Assembly (NCBI GenBank): GCA_024809215.1
Contig: JANUBW010000010.1
Coordinates: 62,001-126,000 of the forward strand
DNA: 64,000 bases
Direction: 5' to 3'
DNA from: Niastella sp. OAS944
GTDB lineage: Bacteria > Bacteroidota > Bacteroidia > Chitinophagales > Chitinophagaceae
Part shown: in pieces, positions 33,560 to 45,500 of the stretch
How positions within the stretch are numbered: the stretch's first letter is position 1
How the letters are laid out: the number at the start of each line of letters is the position of its first letter
Made by a program: the position numbers and the translations under genes
The notes under the pieces: model-generated
Databases searched by the model: none
Told to the model about the DNA's origin: nothing
Seen by the model: only the letters and a program-made list of their open reading frames with translations

Positions 33560-36500
33560 ATGAAAAAGCAGTTTTATTTTGTCGGGCGGCTATGTCTGCT
33601 AAGTTTCCTCGCACTTTTTATTTCAATTCTGGCATTTTCTCAAGGCCGCAGTATCAGCGGTAAAGTGACCGATGCAAAAGACGGTGCGCCATTGCCTGGC
33701 GTATCGGTTCAGGTAAAAGGCCAGTCAGCTGGGTCTACCACTGACATGAATGGTAGCTTTACCCTGAATGTTACTCCGGGTGCAACGCTTGTGTTTACAC
33801 ACACAGGTTATGAAAATTTTCAGTTAAAGGTGGGTAATGAAGAAACGCTGAATGTTCAATTACAGTTAGGTAAGGGATCAATGAGCGAAGTAGTGGTGAT
33901 TGGTTATGGTACTGTAAAGAAGAAAGATCTTACGGGTTCGGTTGGTTCGGTAAAAGCTTCTCAATTACAGGAGCGGCCAGCAGCTTCGGTGAACGAAGCT
34001 TTATCGGGTCGTATTGCAGGGGTACAGGTAACCACCAACTCGGGTAGGCCAGGTGGGGCAACCAGAATTCGTGTACGTGGTTTTAGTTCCATCAATTCAT
34101 CGAACAACCCGCTTTATGTAGTAGATGGGGTATATATACCCATTGGTAACCAAACACTCAACAGTAACTCTATTGACTATATTAACCCAAATGATATAGC
34201 GTCTGTAGAAGTATTGAAAGATGCATCGGGTACAGCCATTTATGGAGCGCGGGGTGCAAACGGGGTAGTACTTATTACAACCAAGCGTGGTACTAACGGA
34301 CCTGCAAAAGTTACTTATGATGGTAACCTCAGTGTGCCTACAATTGGTCCTAAAAGAGTGCATATGCTGAATGCACAACAATACCTCGATCTTGAGGATC
34401 TGGCATATGACAATATTAAAACGTATGACCCGGATGGTTGGGCTGCCGGTACCTACTCATCGGCAGTAGACCCAAGAGTGAAAAGAAAAAGTTTGCCAAC
34501 CATGTTTGATGCCAACGGCAAACCTTTATATAATACCGACTGGTTGAAAGAATCATTACAACATAAGCTTTCACAAAATCATCAGATAGGAGTAACCGGT
34601 GGTAGTAACAATAATTTATATGGATTGTTCCTGGGGTATCGCGATGATAATGGTTTGCTGCTCAATTCTTACCTGAAGCGTTATTCTGCCCGGTTTGTTC
34701 TTGACTTGAAACCCAAAGACTGGCTTCGCATGGGTGGTAGTGTAAGTTACAATAATCAGGAGGAGAATCTGGTAGATCAGGGTACCGGTGGGTTGAACTC
34801 TGTGCGTATGATCACAGAAGCATTCCCTTTCCTGCCTGTTAAATTTGAAGATGGCACCTGGGGCGATAACTATTTGTACCCCGGTGCAGAGGGTGGTAGT
34901 AATCCTGTGCACATCATGAATGATAGAAAATATATAGTGAATGTGCAGAATATGCTTGGCCATGCTTACGTAAATCTTTTACTTGGAAATGGCTTTGACA
35001 TTAAAAGCCAGGTGGGTGTAAGCGTGGTTCAAAGACAGGAGAACCAGTTTAGCAGCCGTACGCTGCACAATATCTCCATGGCCCAGAATGGTACAGCCAG
35101 CATTTTTGATAACCGCGAAATTTACTGGTCATCAGAAACATTCCTGAACTATACTAAAACGATAAAAGAAGATCACGCTATCAATGGTTTGATTGGGCTT
35201 TCATGGCAGGGAACAAATTATGCGTCGGTGAACGCCAGCTCACAAACTTTTTCAACCGATTTTTTCCAATACTACAATTTGGGGGCAGGAAGTACGCAGA
35301 ATGCATCTGCTTCGAACAAAAGCGGCTTTGCTTTCAATTCGTACTTTGGCCGTTTGAACTATGGGTTCAGGGAAAAGTACCTTGTTACTTTCACAGGCCG
35401 TGTTGACGGTAGCTCAAAATTTGGCGACAATCATAAGTTCGCTTTTTTCCCATCGGCAGCCGTGGCCTGGAATGCATCGAACGAAGATTTTATCAAAAGC
35501 AGCAAAACCGTTTCGCATCTTAAACTACGTGTTAGCCATGGTTTAACCGGTAACTCTGAAATTGCTCCTTATTCATCGGATGCTTTATTAGGTTCATATA
35601 CTGCCATCTTTAGCAATGCCAGGTTCTCTGGCGTGGGAGCCAACAGATTAGGCAATCCTGACCTAAGATGGGAAAAAACAGCGCAAACAGATGCCGGTGT
35701 TGAATTGGGTTTATTTGAAAACAGGATCAGTTTTGAGGCCGATTGGTACTATCGCAAAACAACCGATATGCTGTTGGAGTCGCCTTTACCAAGATCTACC
35801 GGTTATCCTTCACTTATGAAGAATATTGGCAGCATGGAAAATAAAGGGATTGAGTTGACCTTACATACTGTTAATATAAAGAACCAGGACTTTTCGTGGA
35901 ACACCACTTTCAATATTTCCCTGAACAGAAATAAAGTGCTGTCACTGGCAACACCTGCACCTATCTTCTCTGGCAATCCAAACTTCTTATCAAACACAGG
36001 TATCATTCAGGTAGGACAGCCGGTAGGTTCGTTTTGGGGTCTTGTGCGCCAGGGCGTATGGACAGATGCCGAAAGGGCTGAAGCAGCCAAATATTCCAGC
36101 TATCGTGGTGGTAAACCCATTTTGCCCGGCGATTTAAAATACCTGGATGTAAACGGTGATTATGCTATTAATGATCTCGACAGAATGATCATTGGTAATG
36201 GTAATGCCAAAGGCTGGGGTTCGTTCAACAACAGTTTCAGCTATAAGAATTTAGATCTGTTAATTGAGATCGGCTATATGTACGGAAACGATGTGTTGAA
36301 CCAAACCAAACACTCTGGTGAAGACAGAACAGGTATTGCCAATAGCTTTAGCTCGGTGCTCGATTATTATCAACCCGGCAAGAATAACAACAATACAATG
36401 ATCGCAACCACACGCGATACAAGGGCCGGTTATGTTACAAATGTGGATACCCGTTGGATAGAAGATGGTTCCTTTATTCGCGGAAAGAATTTGCTATTGG

Positions 36501-36709
36501 GCTACAATTTCTCAGCTAATACATTAAGTAGGTTAAAGATCAGCAAACTGCGTGTTACAGCTTCGGTACAAAACTTCTTCCTGAAAACCAAGTTCTCGGG
36601 TAACGATCCGGAAGTAACTACCTACAGCAATGCATTTGCACAGGGGCAAACATTTTTCGATTATCCCAAGCCAACTACTTACATGCTTGGAATCAGCCTT
36701 GGATTATAA
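33560..36709 (+). CDS. SusC/RagA-type TonB-dependent receptor
   Basis: A 1049-residue outer-membrane transporter. Signal peptide about 1-28 (ending LAFSQG); carboxypeptidase-D-like domain about 29-105 (ISGKVTDAKDGAPLPGVSVQVKG, cut short here); TonB box region VVVIGYGTVKKKDL; plug about 115-235 (PLYVVDGVY, GARGANGVVLITTK); large barrel to the end. No STN domain, in contrast to the first SusC. With the adjacent SusD it forms the pedal-bin transporter pair for an oligosaccharide or similar nutrient. ATG 33560 is preferred to a TTG two codons upstream. Probably regulated by the LacI protein. No glycoside hydrolase is nearby, so the substrate is unknown. Confidence 0.95.
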   Translation: MKKQFYFVGRLCLLSFLALFISILAFSQGRSISGKVTDAKDGAPLPGVSVQVKGQSAGSTTDMNGSFTLNVTPGATLVFTHTGYENFQLKVGNEETLNVQLQLGKGSMSEVVVIGYGTVKKKDLTGSVGSVKASQLQERPAASVNEALSGRIAGVQVTTNSGRPGGATRIRVRGFSSINSSNNPLYVVDGVYIPIGNQTLNSNSIDYINPNDIASVEVLKDASGTAIYGARGANGVVLITTKRGTNGPAKVTYDGNLSVPTIGPKRVHMLNAQQYLDLEDLAYDNIKTYDPDGWAAGTYSSAVDPRVKRKSLPTMFDANGKPLYNTDWLKESLQHKLSQNHQIGVTGGSNNNLYGLFLGYRDDNGLLLNSYLKRYSARFVLDLKPKDWLRMGGSVSYNNQEENLVDQGTGGLNSVRMITEAFPFLPVKFEDGTWGDNYLYPGAEGGSNPVHIMNDRKYIVNVQNMLGHAYVNLLLGNGFDIKSQVGVSVVQRQENQFSSRTLHNISMAQNGTASIFDNREIYWSSETFLNYTKTIKEDHAINGLIGLSWQGTNYASVNASSQTFSTDFFQYYNLGAGSTQNASASNKSGFAFNSYFGRLNYGFREKYLVTFTGRVDGSSKFGDNHKFAFFPSAAVAWNASNEDFIKSSKTVSHLKLRVSHGLTGNSEIAPYSSDALLGSYTAIFSNARFSGVGANRLGNPDLRWEKTAQTDAGVELGLFENRISFEADWYYRKTTDMLLESPLPRSTGYPSLMKNIGSMENKGIELTLHTVNIKNQDFSWNTTFNISLNRNKVLSLATPAPIFSGNPNFLSNTGIIQVGQPVGSFWGLVRQGVWTDAERAEAAKYSSYRGGKPILPGDLKYLDVNGDYAINDLDRMIIGNGNAKGWGSFNNSFSYKNLDLLIEIGYMYGNDVLNQTKHSGEDRTGIANSFSSVLDYYQPGKNNNNTMIATTRDTRAGYVTNVDTRWIEDGSFIRGKNLLLGYNFSANTLSRLKISKLRVTASVQNFFLKTKFSGNDPEVTTYSNAFAQGQTFFDYPKPTTYMLGISLGL

Positions 36710-36734
36710 ATAGTAAATGTTTAAATAAGCTCAT

Positions 36735-38285
36735 ATGAAAATTCATAAAATAAATTCGCTATATCTCTTTCTTATATGCGCTTTTGCGGTAACAAGCGTT
36801 GGTTGTAAAAAATGGTTGGTTGAGCAGGATAAAGATCCATCGAACCTTACACCAGATATATATTATACACTGCCAGGGCATGCCGATGCTGCAATAGCCG
36901 CCGCTTACGCACAAACCCGGTTTATAGGTAATGGCGCCGGCATATTCGCCAATAATTTTTCCATGCTCGAAATGCCCACTGGTACAGCCAAAACCGAAAC
37001 GGGGCAAAATACTGACCTGAATAACCTGATTGGCCTAAGTTATAATGGCGAAAATGTATTTATTCTTAACTGGTGGACCGGCTTATACAGTGTAATTGCA
37101 CAAACCAACCTGGTATTGGATAGGGTGCCGGGTATAAAAATGGATGAAGCAAAAAAGAAACAGATATTGGGCGAAGCGCAGTTTTTGCGGGCATGGTCGT
37201 ATTTTTATCTGGTACGTTTGTGGGGCGATGTACCTTTACATACTACCTCAGTTTTAACAGCGCTCGATCCAAAAGTCTATTCAAGCCGTACTTCAAAAGA
37301 CTCTATCTATATGCAGGTGGTGACCGACCTGAAGGCTGCTGAAGCTTCCGGACTGCCCTGGACCGATGCCAGCGGACGCGCTTCGCTTGGTGCTGTTAAG
37401 TCGTTACTGGCAGAGGTATATTTAACAATGGCCGGGTATCCAATAAACAAGTCTGAATATTATAAGTTAGCTGCTGAAAAAGCGAATGAAGTAATAACCA
37501 GCGGTAAGTTCAGCCTGTTTGCCAATTATAACAGCCTGCACGATGAATCATTGGAAAACGTGCAGGAGCAAATTTTTGAAATTCAGTACCTGGGCGGGGT
37601 TGCTAATAATGGGAACCAGGCTATACTGTTACCGAACTTCAAAGATGTTTCGGCCTATGATACCGAAGTAGGTTCTACCACACCCAGCCCACATTTCGTT
37701 AATTCATTTGAGCCGGGTGACCTGAGAACTGTTGACCGCCAGGGCTTCTTTTACACCTCCTATTATTCTGGTGGGGATGGCGCGTTGAAAACATTGAGTG
37801 CCCCATATATTTATAAACATTTTGATGCCGGCGCCAATGGTACATCGGGTAAAAAAGGAACTGCCAACAGTGGTTTAAACTGGATGAATATGAGATATGC
37901 GCAGGTGCTTTTAACTTTTGCCGAAGCGCAAAACAAAGTAGGAGGGCCTACCCAGGAAGCGCTGGATGCATTAAAAAAGATCCGCGACCGGGCTGGCTTA
38001 ACAACCGGCAACCTGAGTAGCTATAACCAGGCTTCTTTTGAGCTGGCGGTTTGGCGCGAACGCTGGCATGAACTCTGTTATGAGGGCGTAACCTGGTTCG
38101 ACATGGTTCGCCTTAAAAAAGCATACAACATGACTTCAAACAGCTTTGAGAACTTTGCAGGGTATAAATTCCCTGATAATGGACCTTCGCTGGCAGAAAA
38201 GCATTTGTTGTTCCCGCTGCCTACTTTGGAGATGCAAAATAATCCCAATTTGAGGCCGCAAAACGATGGGTATCCCGGTATTTAG
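36735..38285 (+). CDS. SusD/RagB-type nutrient-binding lipoprotein
   Basis: A 516-residue surface lipoprotein with lipobox SVGC (Cys24) that caps the SusC barrel and captures substrate. The TPR-like helical core and the SusD features ILGEAQFLRAWSYFYLVRLWGDVPL, RWHELCYEGVTWFDMVRL and the C-terminal LFPLPTLEMQNNPNLRPQNDGYPG are all present. It lies 25 bases after susC and ends at a strong terminator. The pair is complete and shows no sign of decay. Confidence 0.96.
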   Translation: MKIHKINSLYLFLICAFAVTSVGCKKWLVEQDKDPSNLTPDIYYTLPGHADAAIAAAYAQTRFIGNGAGIFANNFSMLEMPTGTAKTETGQNTDLNNLIGLSYNGENVFILNWWTGLYSVIAQTNLVLDRVPGIKMDEAKKKQILGEAQFLRAWSYFYLVRLWGDVPLHTTSVLTALDPKVYSSRTSKDSIYMQVVTDLKAAEASGLPWTDASGRASLGAVKSLLAEVYLTMAGYPINKSEYYKLAAEKANEVITSGKFSLFANYNSLHDESLENVQEQIFEIQYLGGVANNGNQAILLPNFKDVSAYDTEVGSTTPSPHFVNSFEPGDLRTVDRQGFFYTSYYSGGDGALKTLSAPYIYKHFDAGANGTSGKKGTANSGLNWMNMRYAQVLLTFAEAQNKVGGPTQEALDALKKIRDRAGLTTGNLSSYNQASFELAVWRERWHELCYEGVTWFDMVRLKKAYNMTSNSFENFAGYKFPDNGPSLAEKHLLFPLPTLEMQNNPNLRPQNDGYPGI

Positions 38286-38308
38286 TGAATAAATAAAATC
38301 AATATTTC

Positions 38309-38344
38309 AAGCCGCAAAGTTCAAACCTTTGCGGCTTTGTTTTT
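38309..38344 (+). terminator. Rho-independent terminator after susD
   Basis: Eleven-bp perfect stem AAGCCGCAAAG/CTTTGCGGCTT with a seven-base loop, then TGTTTTT. It isolates the susCD transcript from rpoB. Confidence 0.88.
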
Positions 38345-38435
38345 ATCTTTACGGCCTGTCGTTTTAACCTATCCTTTACTCCTTGGTGACTGTCTTTCTG
38401 ACAAACTTCCGGTCTGATTTTTGGCCATTAATTTC

Positions 38436-38465
38436 TTGTTTTGTAAGGTATATTCCTTACCTTTG
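38436..38465 (+). promoter_or_regulatory. Promoter of rpoB-rpoC
   Basis: TTG (38436-38438), exactly 19 bases, TACCTTTG (38458-38465). The -7 box and spacing are identical to the rplK promoter. It gives rpoBC an approximately 195-base leader. The 380-base gap between susD and rpoB holds only the susD terminator and this promoter. Confidence 0.8.
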
Positions 38466-38665
38466 CCCTCATTTTTTCACAAAAGCTAATTAGCAGGGGT
38501 ACGTTGTTACATGGCCAATTTTACATAACTGCCTCTTTTTTAATTCTTTGGGATTTTAACCTTCACAGTTCAACTTGAACAAAAAGGCTTGAAATTCTCA
38601 AGGAAAATTTTTTTTGTGTATAGATGTTGTCGTACGAATAATTAAAAAAACCGGTTTTAAGCAAT

Positions 38666-41600
38666 ATGTCTTCAACAAAACTGTCAACCAGGGTCAACTT
38701 CGGTAAAATCAAAAATCTTGCTGATGCACCTGACTTACTCGAAGTACAAATTCAATCTTTTAAAGAATTTTTCCAATTAGAGACCACGCCCGACAAGCGT
38801 AACATTGAAGGGTTGTTCAAGGTGTTTAAGGAAAACTTCCCAATTACTGATACACGAAACATATTCGTGTTGGAGTTTTTGGATTACTTCATTGACCCGC
38901 CGCGTTACACCATTGAAGAATGTATGGAGCGCGGATTAACGTACGCGGTTCCTCTTAAAGCTAAATTGAGGTTAAGTTGTAACGACGAAGAGCACGTAGA
39001 CTTCCAGACAATCGTTCAGGACGTGTTTTTGGGTAACATCCCTTATATGACCCCACGTGGTACCTTCGTTATCAACGGAGCTGAGCGTGTGGTTGTATCA
39101 CAATTACACCGTTCACCTGGTGTATTCTTCGGTCAGTCAATTCACCCCAACGGTACTAAGATCTATTCTGCCCGCGTAATTCCTTTCAAAGGTGCGTGGA
39201 TGGAGTTTGCTACCGACATCAACAACGTAATGTATGCGTACATCGACCGTAAGAAGAAATTCCCGGTTACCACGCTGTTGCGTTCTATCGGCTACGAAAC
39301 AGATAAAGACATTCTTGAACTGTTCGGTATGGCCGACGAGGTGAAAAGCGATAGAAAATCATTACAAAAATATCTTGGCAAACGCCTGGCTGCCCGCGTA
39401 TTAAGAACATGGGTAGAAGATTTCGTGGACGAAGATACCGGTGAGGTTGTGTCTATCGAAAGAAACGAGGTAGTGCTTGAGCGCGATACGGTGCTTGATG
39501 AAGAAGCGATAGATATGATCGCCGACATGGAAGCGAAGAGCGTATTCGTGCAAAAAGAAGATGTTGGTGGTGACTATGCAATCATCTACAACACCCTTAA
39601 TAAAGATACTTCAAACAGCGAGCTGGAAGCCGTTCAGCACATCTACCGCCAATTGCGTGGTGCCGATGCGCCGGATGATGAAACAGCCCGTGGTATCATT
39701 GATAAATTGTTCTTTAGCGATAAGCGTTATGATCTGGGTGAAGTAGGTCGCTATAAGATCAACCGCAAATTGTTGCTTAATCAGCCGCTTGATCAAAAAA
39801 CACTGACCAAGGAAGATATCATCGAGATCATCAAATACCTGGTTCGTTTAACCAATGCTAAAGCTGAAATTGACGATATCGATCACCTGAGCAACCGTCG
39901 TGTACGTACCGTAGGTGAGCAGTTATATGCTCAATTCGGTGTTGGTTTGGCCCGTATGGCCCGTACCATCCGCGAAAGAATGAACGTGCGCGATAATGAG
40001 GTGTTCACACCGGTTGACCTGATCAACGCCAGAACGTTGTCGTCAGTTATCAACTCATTCTTCGGTACCTCTCAGTTGTCGCAGTTCCTCGACCAAACCA
40101 ACCCGCTGAGTGAGATCACTCACAAACGTCGTATCTCCGCACTCGGACCCGGTGGTTTGAGCCGTGAAAGAGCTGGTTTCGAGGTTCGTGACGTACACTA
40201 TAGCCACTACGGCCGTTTGTGTACCATTGAAACTCCTGAAGGTCCGAACATCGGTTTGATCTCTACGCTTTGCGTACACGCGAAGATCAACGAAATGGGC
40301 TTTATTGAAACACCATACCATAAAGTAGAAGGTGGAAAGGTTGACCTGAAAAAGCTCACCTTCCTCAGTGCTGAAGAAGAAGATAACGCCAAGATCGCCC
40401 AGGCAAGCTCGCCGCTCGATGAAAAAGGAAACTTCGTGGAAGAGAAGATCACTTCACGCCAAACCGGCGACTTCCCGATCCTTGAGAAGAGCGAAGTGGA
40501 GTTCATGGACGTAGCGCCTAACCAGATCGTAGGTTTGAGTGCATCACTGATCCCGTTCCTGGAGCATGATGACGCCAACCGTGCGCTGATGGGATCAAAC
40601 ATGCAACGTCAGGCAGTACCGTTGATTCGCCCTGAAAGCCCAATTGTGGGTACAGGTTTGGAAGCAAAAGCTGCCCGCGATGCCCGTGTACAGATCCTTT
40701 CTGAAGGTGAAGGTGTGGTAGAGTACGTTGATGGTAGTGAAATTCACGTTCGCTACGACCGTACCGAAGCTGACCGTTTGGTGAGCTTTGAAGATGACCT
40801 TAAAGTATACAGACTTACCAAGTTTATAAAAACCAACCAGGAAACCTGTATCAACCACAAACCTGCTGTTAGAAAAGGACAGCGCCTGAAAAAAGGCGAT
40901 TTCCTTACTGAAGGTTATGCAGTACAGGGTGGTGAACTGGCGCTTGGCCGTAACCTCAAAGTGGCGTTCATGCCATGGAAAGGGTACAACTTCGAGGATG
41001 CCATCGTAATCAGCGAAAGAGTAGCCAAAGAAGACCTGTTCACTTCTATTCACATTTCTGAATATGAACTGGAAGTACGTGATACCAAACTGGGTGAAGA
41101 AGAGCTGACTCCGGATATTCCAAACGTATCGGAAGAAGCTACCAAAGACCTGGATGAAAATGGTATCATCCGTTTGGGTGCCGCCATCAAAGAAGGCGAT
41201 ATCCTTATCGGTAAGATCACTCCTAAAGGTGAAAGCGATCCTACACCTGAAGAAAAACTGTTACGCGCCATCTTCGGTGATAAAGCCGGTGATGCCAAAG
41301 ATGCTTCTTTGAAAGCGCCAAACGGTGTTGAAGGTGTTGTGATTGGTAAAAAACTGTTCCAACGCGCTAAAAAAGATAAGAACGCGAAGATCCGTGAGAA
41401 AGCTGCATTGGAAAAGCTGGAAAAAGTGCACGAGAAGAACGAAGAAGACCTGAAAGAAGAATTGTTGAACAAACTGCAAACGTTGTTGAAAGACAAAGCT
41501 TCTGCCGGTGTAAACAATAACTTCGGTGAAGTGCAAATTGGTAAAGGCGCTAAGTTCAATCCAAAGAACCTCGGTGGTATCGATTACCAAAACGTTAATC

Positions 41601-42469
41601 CGCTGGGTTGGACAGGTGATGCTTCTATCGATGATGCTATCAACACCTTGTTGCACAACTACAATATCAAGTATAACGAAGAACTGGGTAGATATAAGAG
41701 AGAGAAGTTCAACATCTCTATCGGGGATGAATTACCTGCCGGTGTGTTGAAACTGGCTAAAGTATACCTGGCTGTTAAGCGTAAGCTGAAAGTGGGTGAT
41801 AAAATGGCCGGTCGCCACGGTAATAAAGGTATCGTTGCCAAGATCGTGCGTGCTGAAGACATGCCGTTCCTGGAAGACGGAACTCCGGTTGACATCGTGT
41901 TGAACCCACTTGGTGTACCTTCCCGTATGAACCTTGGCCAGATTTATGAAACTGTATTAGGTTGGGCCGGTTTGAAAATGGGAGTGAAGTTCGCTACGCC
42001 GATCTTCGATGGTGCTACTACCGATGAAATTGCACAAAACATCAATAACGCAGGTTTGCCAAGCTTTGGCCATACCCACCTGTATGATGGTGAAACGGGC
42101 GACCGCTTCCACCAGAAAGCAACTGTGGGTGTGATCTACATGATCAAACTGCACCACATGGTTGACGATAAAATGCACGCGCGTTCTATTGGACCCTACA
42201 GTCTTATTACACAGCAACCGCTGGGTGGTAAAGCTCAGTTCGGTGGTCAGCGTTTTGGTGAAATGGAGGTGTGGGCACTGGAAGCTTATGGTGCTTCAAA
42301 CATCCTGCAGGAGTTGCTCACGCTTAAATCGGATGATATTATCGGCCGTGCAAAAACCTACGAGGCTATTGTTAAAGGCGATAATATTCCAAGAGCCGGT
42401 ATTCCTGAGTCATTCAACGTATTGGTGCATGAATTGAGAGGTCTGGGTCTGGATCTGAAGTTCGAATAA
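38666..42469 (+). CDS. rpoB: RNA polymerase subunit beta
   Basis: A 1267-residue catalytic-core subunit. Recognisable segments: the rifampicin-region block [17 protein letters not shown] with [41 protein letters not shown], the [12 protein letters not shown] basic patch and the C-terminal [19 protein letters not shown] that anchors beta-prime. A Bacteroidota-type lineage insertion rich in Lys/Glu is visible near 900-960. It starts from its own promoter because the lacI-susCD cassette separates it from rplL. Confidence 0.98.
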   Translation: MSSTKLSTRVNFGKIKNLADAPDLLEVQIQSFKEFFQLETTPDKRNIEGLFKVFKENFPITDTRNIFVLEFLDYFIDPPRYTIEECMERGLTYAVPLKAKLRLSCNDEEHVDFQTIVQDVFLGNIPYMTPRGTFVINGAERVVVSQLHRSPGVFFGQSIHPNGTKIYSARVIPFKGAWMEFATDINNVMYAYIDRKKKFPVTTLLRSIGYETDKDILELFGMADEVKSDRKSLQKYLGKRLAARVLRTWVEDFVDEDTGEVVSIERNEVVLERDTVLDEEAIDMIADMEAKSVFVQKEDVGGDYAIIYNTLNKDTSNSELEAVQHIYRQLRGADAPDDETARGIIDKLFFSDKRYDLGEVGRYKINRKLLLNQPLDQKTLTKEDIIEIIKYLVRLTNAKAEIDDIDHLSNRRVRTVGEQLYAQFGVGLARMARTIRERMNVRDNEVFTPVDLINARTLSSVINSFFGTSQLSQFLDQTNPLSEITHKRRISALGPGGLSRERAGFEVRDVHYSHYGRLCTIETPEGPNIGLISTLCVHAKINEMGFIETPYHKVEGGKVDLKKLTFLSAEEEDNAKIAQASSPLDEKGNFVEEKITSRQTGDFPILEKSEVEFMDVAPNQIVGLSASLIPFLEHDDANRALMGSNMQRQAVPLIRPESPIVGTGLEAKAARDARVQILSEGEGVVEYVDGSEIHVRYDRTEADRLVSFEDDLKVYRLTKFIKTNQETCINHKPAVRKGQRLKKGDFLTEGYAVQGGELALGRNLKVAFMPWKGYNFEDAIVISERVAKEDLFTSIHISEYELEVRDTKLGEEELTPDIPNVSEEATKDLDENGIIRLGAAIKEGDILIGKITPKGESDPTPEEKLLRAIFGDKAGDAKDASLKAPNGVEGVVIGKKLFQRAKKDKNAKIREKAALEKLEKVHEKNEEDLKEELLNKLQTLLKDKASAGVNNNFGEVQIGKGAKFNPKNLGGIDYQNVNPLGWTGDASIDDAINTLLHNYNIKYNEELGRYKREKFNISIGDELPAGVLKLAKVYLAVKRKLKVGDKMAGRHGNKGIVAKIVRAEDMPFLEDGTPVDIVLNPLGVPSRMNLGQIYETVLGWAGLKMGVKFATPIFDGATTDEIAQNINNAGLPSFGHTHLYDGETGDRFHQKATVGVIYMIKLHHMVDDKMHARSIGPYSLITQQPLGGKAQFGGQRFGEMEVWALEAYGASNILQELLTLKSDDIIGRAKTYEAIVKGDNIPRAGIPESFNVLVHELRGLGLDLKFE

Positions 42470-42486
42470 TAGAATAATATTTGTTG

Positions 42487-42515
42487 TGATAGGGGATCGC
42501 AAGGTCCCCATATCA
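42487..42515 (+). promoter_or_regulatory. Hairpin in the rpoB-rpoC gap
   Basis: A 10-bp stem (TGATA and GGGGA pairing with TCCCC and TATCA, one bulged base) with an eight-base loop, not followed by T residues. It is more likely an mRNA processing or stability element than a terminator. Confidence 0.45.
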
Positions 42516-42565
42516 TACTTCAGAGCCGGTATCAGCAATTATAAACGAAATAAGAAAATCAAGAT

Positions 42566-45500
42566 ATGGCTATTAAAAAAGATAATCGTCCCAGAGCCAC
42601 ATTTTCTAAGATCACTATCGGGCTTGCGTCGCCAGATTCCATTTTGGAACGTAGCTATGGTGAAGTACTGAAGCCTGAGACCATCAACTATCGTACATAC
42701 AAACCCGAGCGTGATGGTTTATTCTGCGAACGTATTTTCGGACCTGTAAAAGATTATGAGTGTGCGTGCGGAAAGTATAAACGTATCCGTTATAAAGGGA
42801 TCGTGTGCGACCGTTGCGGTGTTGAAGTAACTGAAAAGAAAGTACGTCGCGAGCGTATGGGCCACATTAAACTGGTGGTACCTGTAGTTCACATCTGGTA
42901 TTTCAAAAGCTTACCAAATAAGATCGGTTACCTGTTGGGTGTTAGCTCCAAAAAACTGGAGAGCATCGTTTACTACGAGCGTTTCGTTGTAATTCAACCA
43001 GGTATCAGAGAAGATCGCGGTTTAAAGACCTCCGATCTGTTAACTGAAGAAGAATACCTGGAAATACTGGAGAACCTGCCTAAGGAGAACCAGTATCTGC
43101 CAGATGAAGACCCGCAAAAGTTCATTGCAAAGATGGGTGCTGAAGCAGTACACGATCTGTTGCAAAGAATTGAGCTCGACACTTTATCATTCGACCTGCG
43201 TAATGCTGCCGCTACCGAAACTTCACAGCAACGTAAAGCCGATGCCCTGAAGCGTTTGAGTGTGGTAGAATCTTTCCGCGAGGCCAATAGCCGCATCACC
43301 AACCGTCCTGAGTGGATGGTAATGCAATATATTCCGGTTATTCCACCCGAACTGCGTCCGTTAGTTCCTTTGGATGGTGGCCGTTTTGCCTCATCTGATC
43401 TGAACGACCTGTATCGCCGGGTGATCATTCGTAATAACCGTTTGAAAAGATTGTTGGAGATCAAAGCCCCTGAGGTGATCTTACGTAACGAAAAACGTAT
43501 GCTTCAGGAAGCGGTTGACTCTCTGTTCGATAACTCACGTAAATCAAACGCCGTAAAAGCCGAAGGTGGTCGCGCATTGAAATCATTGAGCGATGTACTG
43601 AAAGGTAAACAAGGTCGTTTCCGTCAGAACCTGTTAGGTAAACGTGTTGACTACTCTGGTCGTTCGGTTATCGTGGTAGGTCCTGAATTGAAACTGCACG
43701 AGTGTGGTTTACCGAAAGATATGGCGGCTGAATTGTTCAAACCGTTCATCATTCGTAAACTGATTGAAAGAGGTATTGTAAAAACTGTAAAATCGGCTCG
43801 TAAGCTGGTCGACAGAAAAGAAGCGGTGGTTTGGGATATCCTTGAAAATATCCTGAAAGGTCACCCGGTTATGTTAAACCGTGCCCCTACGCTCCACCGT
43901 TTGTCAATCCAGGCCTTCCAGCCTAAACTGATAGAAGGTAAGGCGATCCAGTTGCACCCGTTGGTGTGTTCGGCGTTCAACGCCGACTTTGACGGTGACC
44001 AGATGGCGGTTCACGTTCCGTTAAGTAACGCGGCCGTGCTGGAAGCCCAACTGTTGATGCTTTCTTCACACAACATTTTGAACCCGCAGAATGGTGCGCC
44101 AATGACCCTGCCTTCACAGGACATGGTACTTGGTCTGTACTATATCACCAAGGGTAAAAAATCAACTGAAACCGAAAAGATCCGCGGCGAAGGAAAAGCT
44201 TTCTATAGCACCGAAGAGGTTATCATTGCTTACAATGAAGACCGCGTTGACCTGCACGCTCACATTAAAGTGAAAGTGCCGGTACGTAACAACGAAGGTG
44301 TTATTGCATTGAAGCTTACCGAAACAACCGTAGGTCGTGTGATCTTCAACGAATTTGTTCCCAAGGAAGTTGGTTACATCAACGCCCTGTTAACAAAGAA
44401 GAGCTTACGTGAGATCATCGGTGACATCATCACCATTACGAATGTGCCTAAAACGGCCAAGTTCCTCGATGACATCAAACAACTTGGTTTCCGTACAGCC
44501 TTCAGAGGTGGTCTGTCGTTCAGCATCAATGACCTTATCATCCCGTCTATCAAAGGCGATGTGCTTGATCAGGCAAAAGGTGAAGTAGACGAGGTATGGG
44601 ATAACTATAACATGGGTCTTATCACCAACAACGAGCGTTATAACCAGATCGTAGACATTTGGTCAAGGGTGGATACCCGTATAACCGAAACGTTGATCCG
44701 TGAGCTGAGCAGCGATAAACAAGGCTTCAACTCTGTTTATATGATGCTTGACTCTGGGGCCCGTGGTTCTAAACAGCAGATCAAACAGCTGTGCGGTATC
44801 AGAGGTCTGATGGCGAAACCAAGAAAATCAGGTTCAACCGGAAGTGAGATCATCGAAAACCCGATCCTCTCTAACTTTAAAGGTGGACTGAACGTATTGG
44901 ATTACTTCATCTCTACGCACGGTGCCCGTAAAGGTCTTGCGGATACGGCCCTTAAAACGGCGGATGCCGGTTACCTGACCCGTCGTTTGGTTGACGTTGC
45001 CCAGGACGTTGTAATTACAGAAGAAGATTGTGGTACACTGCGTGGTATTGCTACCAGTGCACTGAAAGATAACGAAGAGATAGTAGAGCCACTGTACGAT
45101 CGTATCATTGGCCGTACTTCACTTCATACCGTATACAACCCGCAAAACGATACTATCATCGTTGAGGCCGGAAAAGAGATCAATGAAGAGATCGGCAAAC
45201 AAATTGAAGAAGCCGGTATCGAAACCGTTGAGATCCGCTCTGTACTTACCTGCGAAAGCAAACGCGGTGTGTGCGTAAAATGTTACGGTAAAAACCTGGC
45301 CACAGGTAACCGGGCACAAAAAGGTGATGCAGTAGGTATCATCGCTGCCCAGTCAATCGGTGAGCCTGGTACACAGCTTACCCTGCGTACCTTCCACGTG
45401 GGTGGTGTTGCCGGTTCTGCTTCAGTAGAATCTTCACTGTTTGCGAAATTCGACGGTACTATTCAGTTCGACGGTTTACGTACTGTAGCTTCAGTGAACA

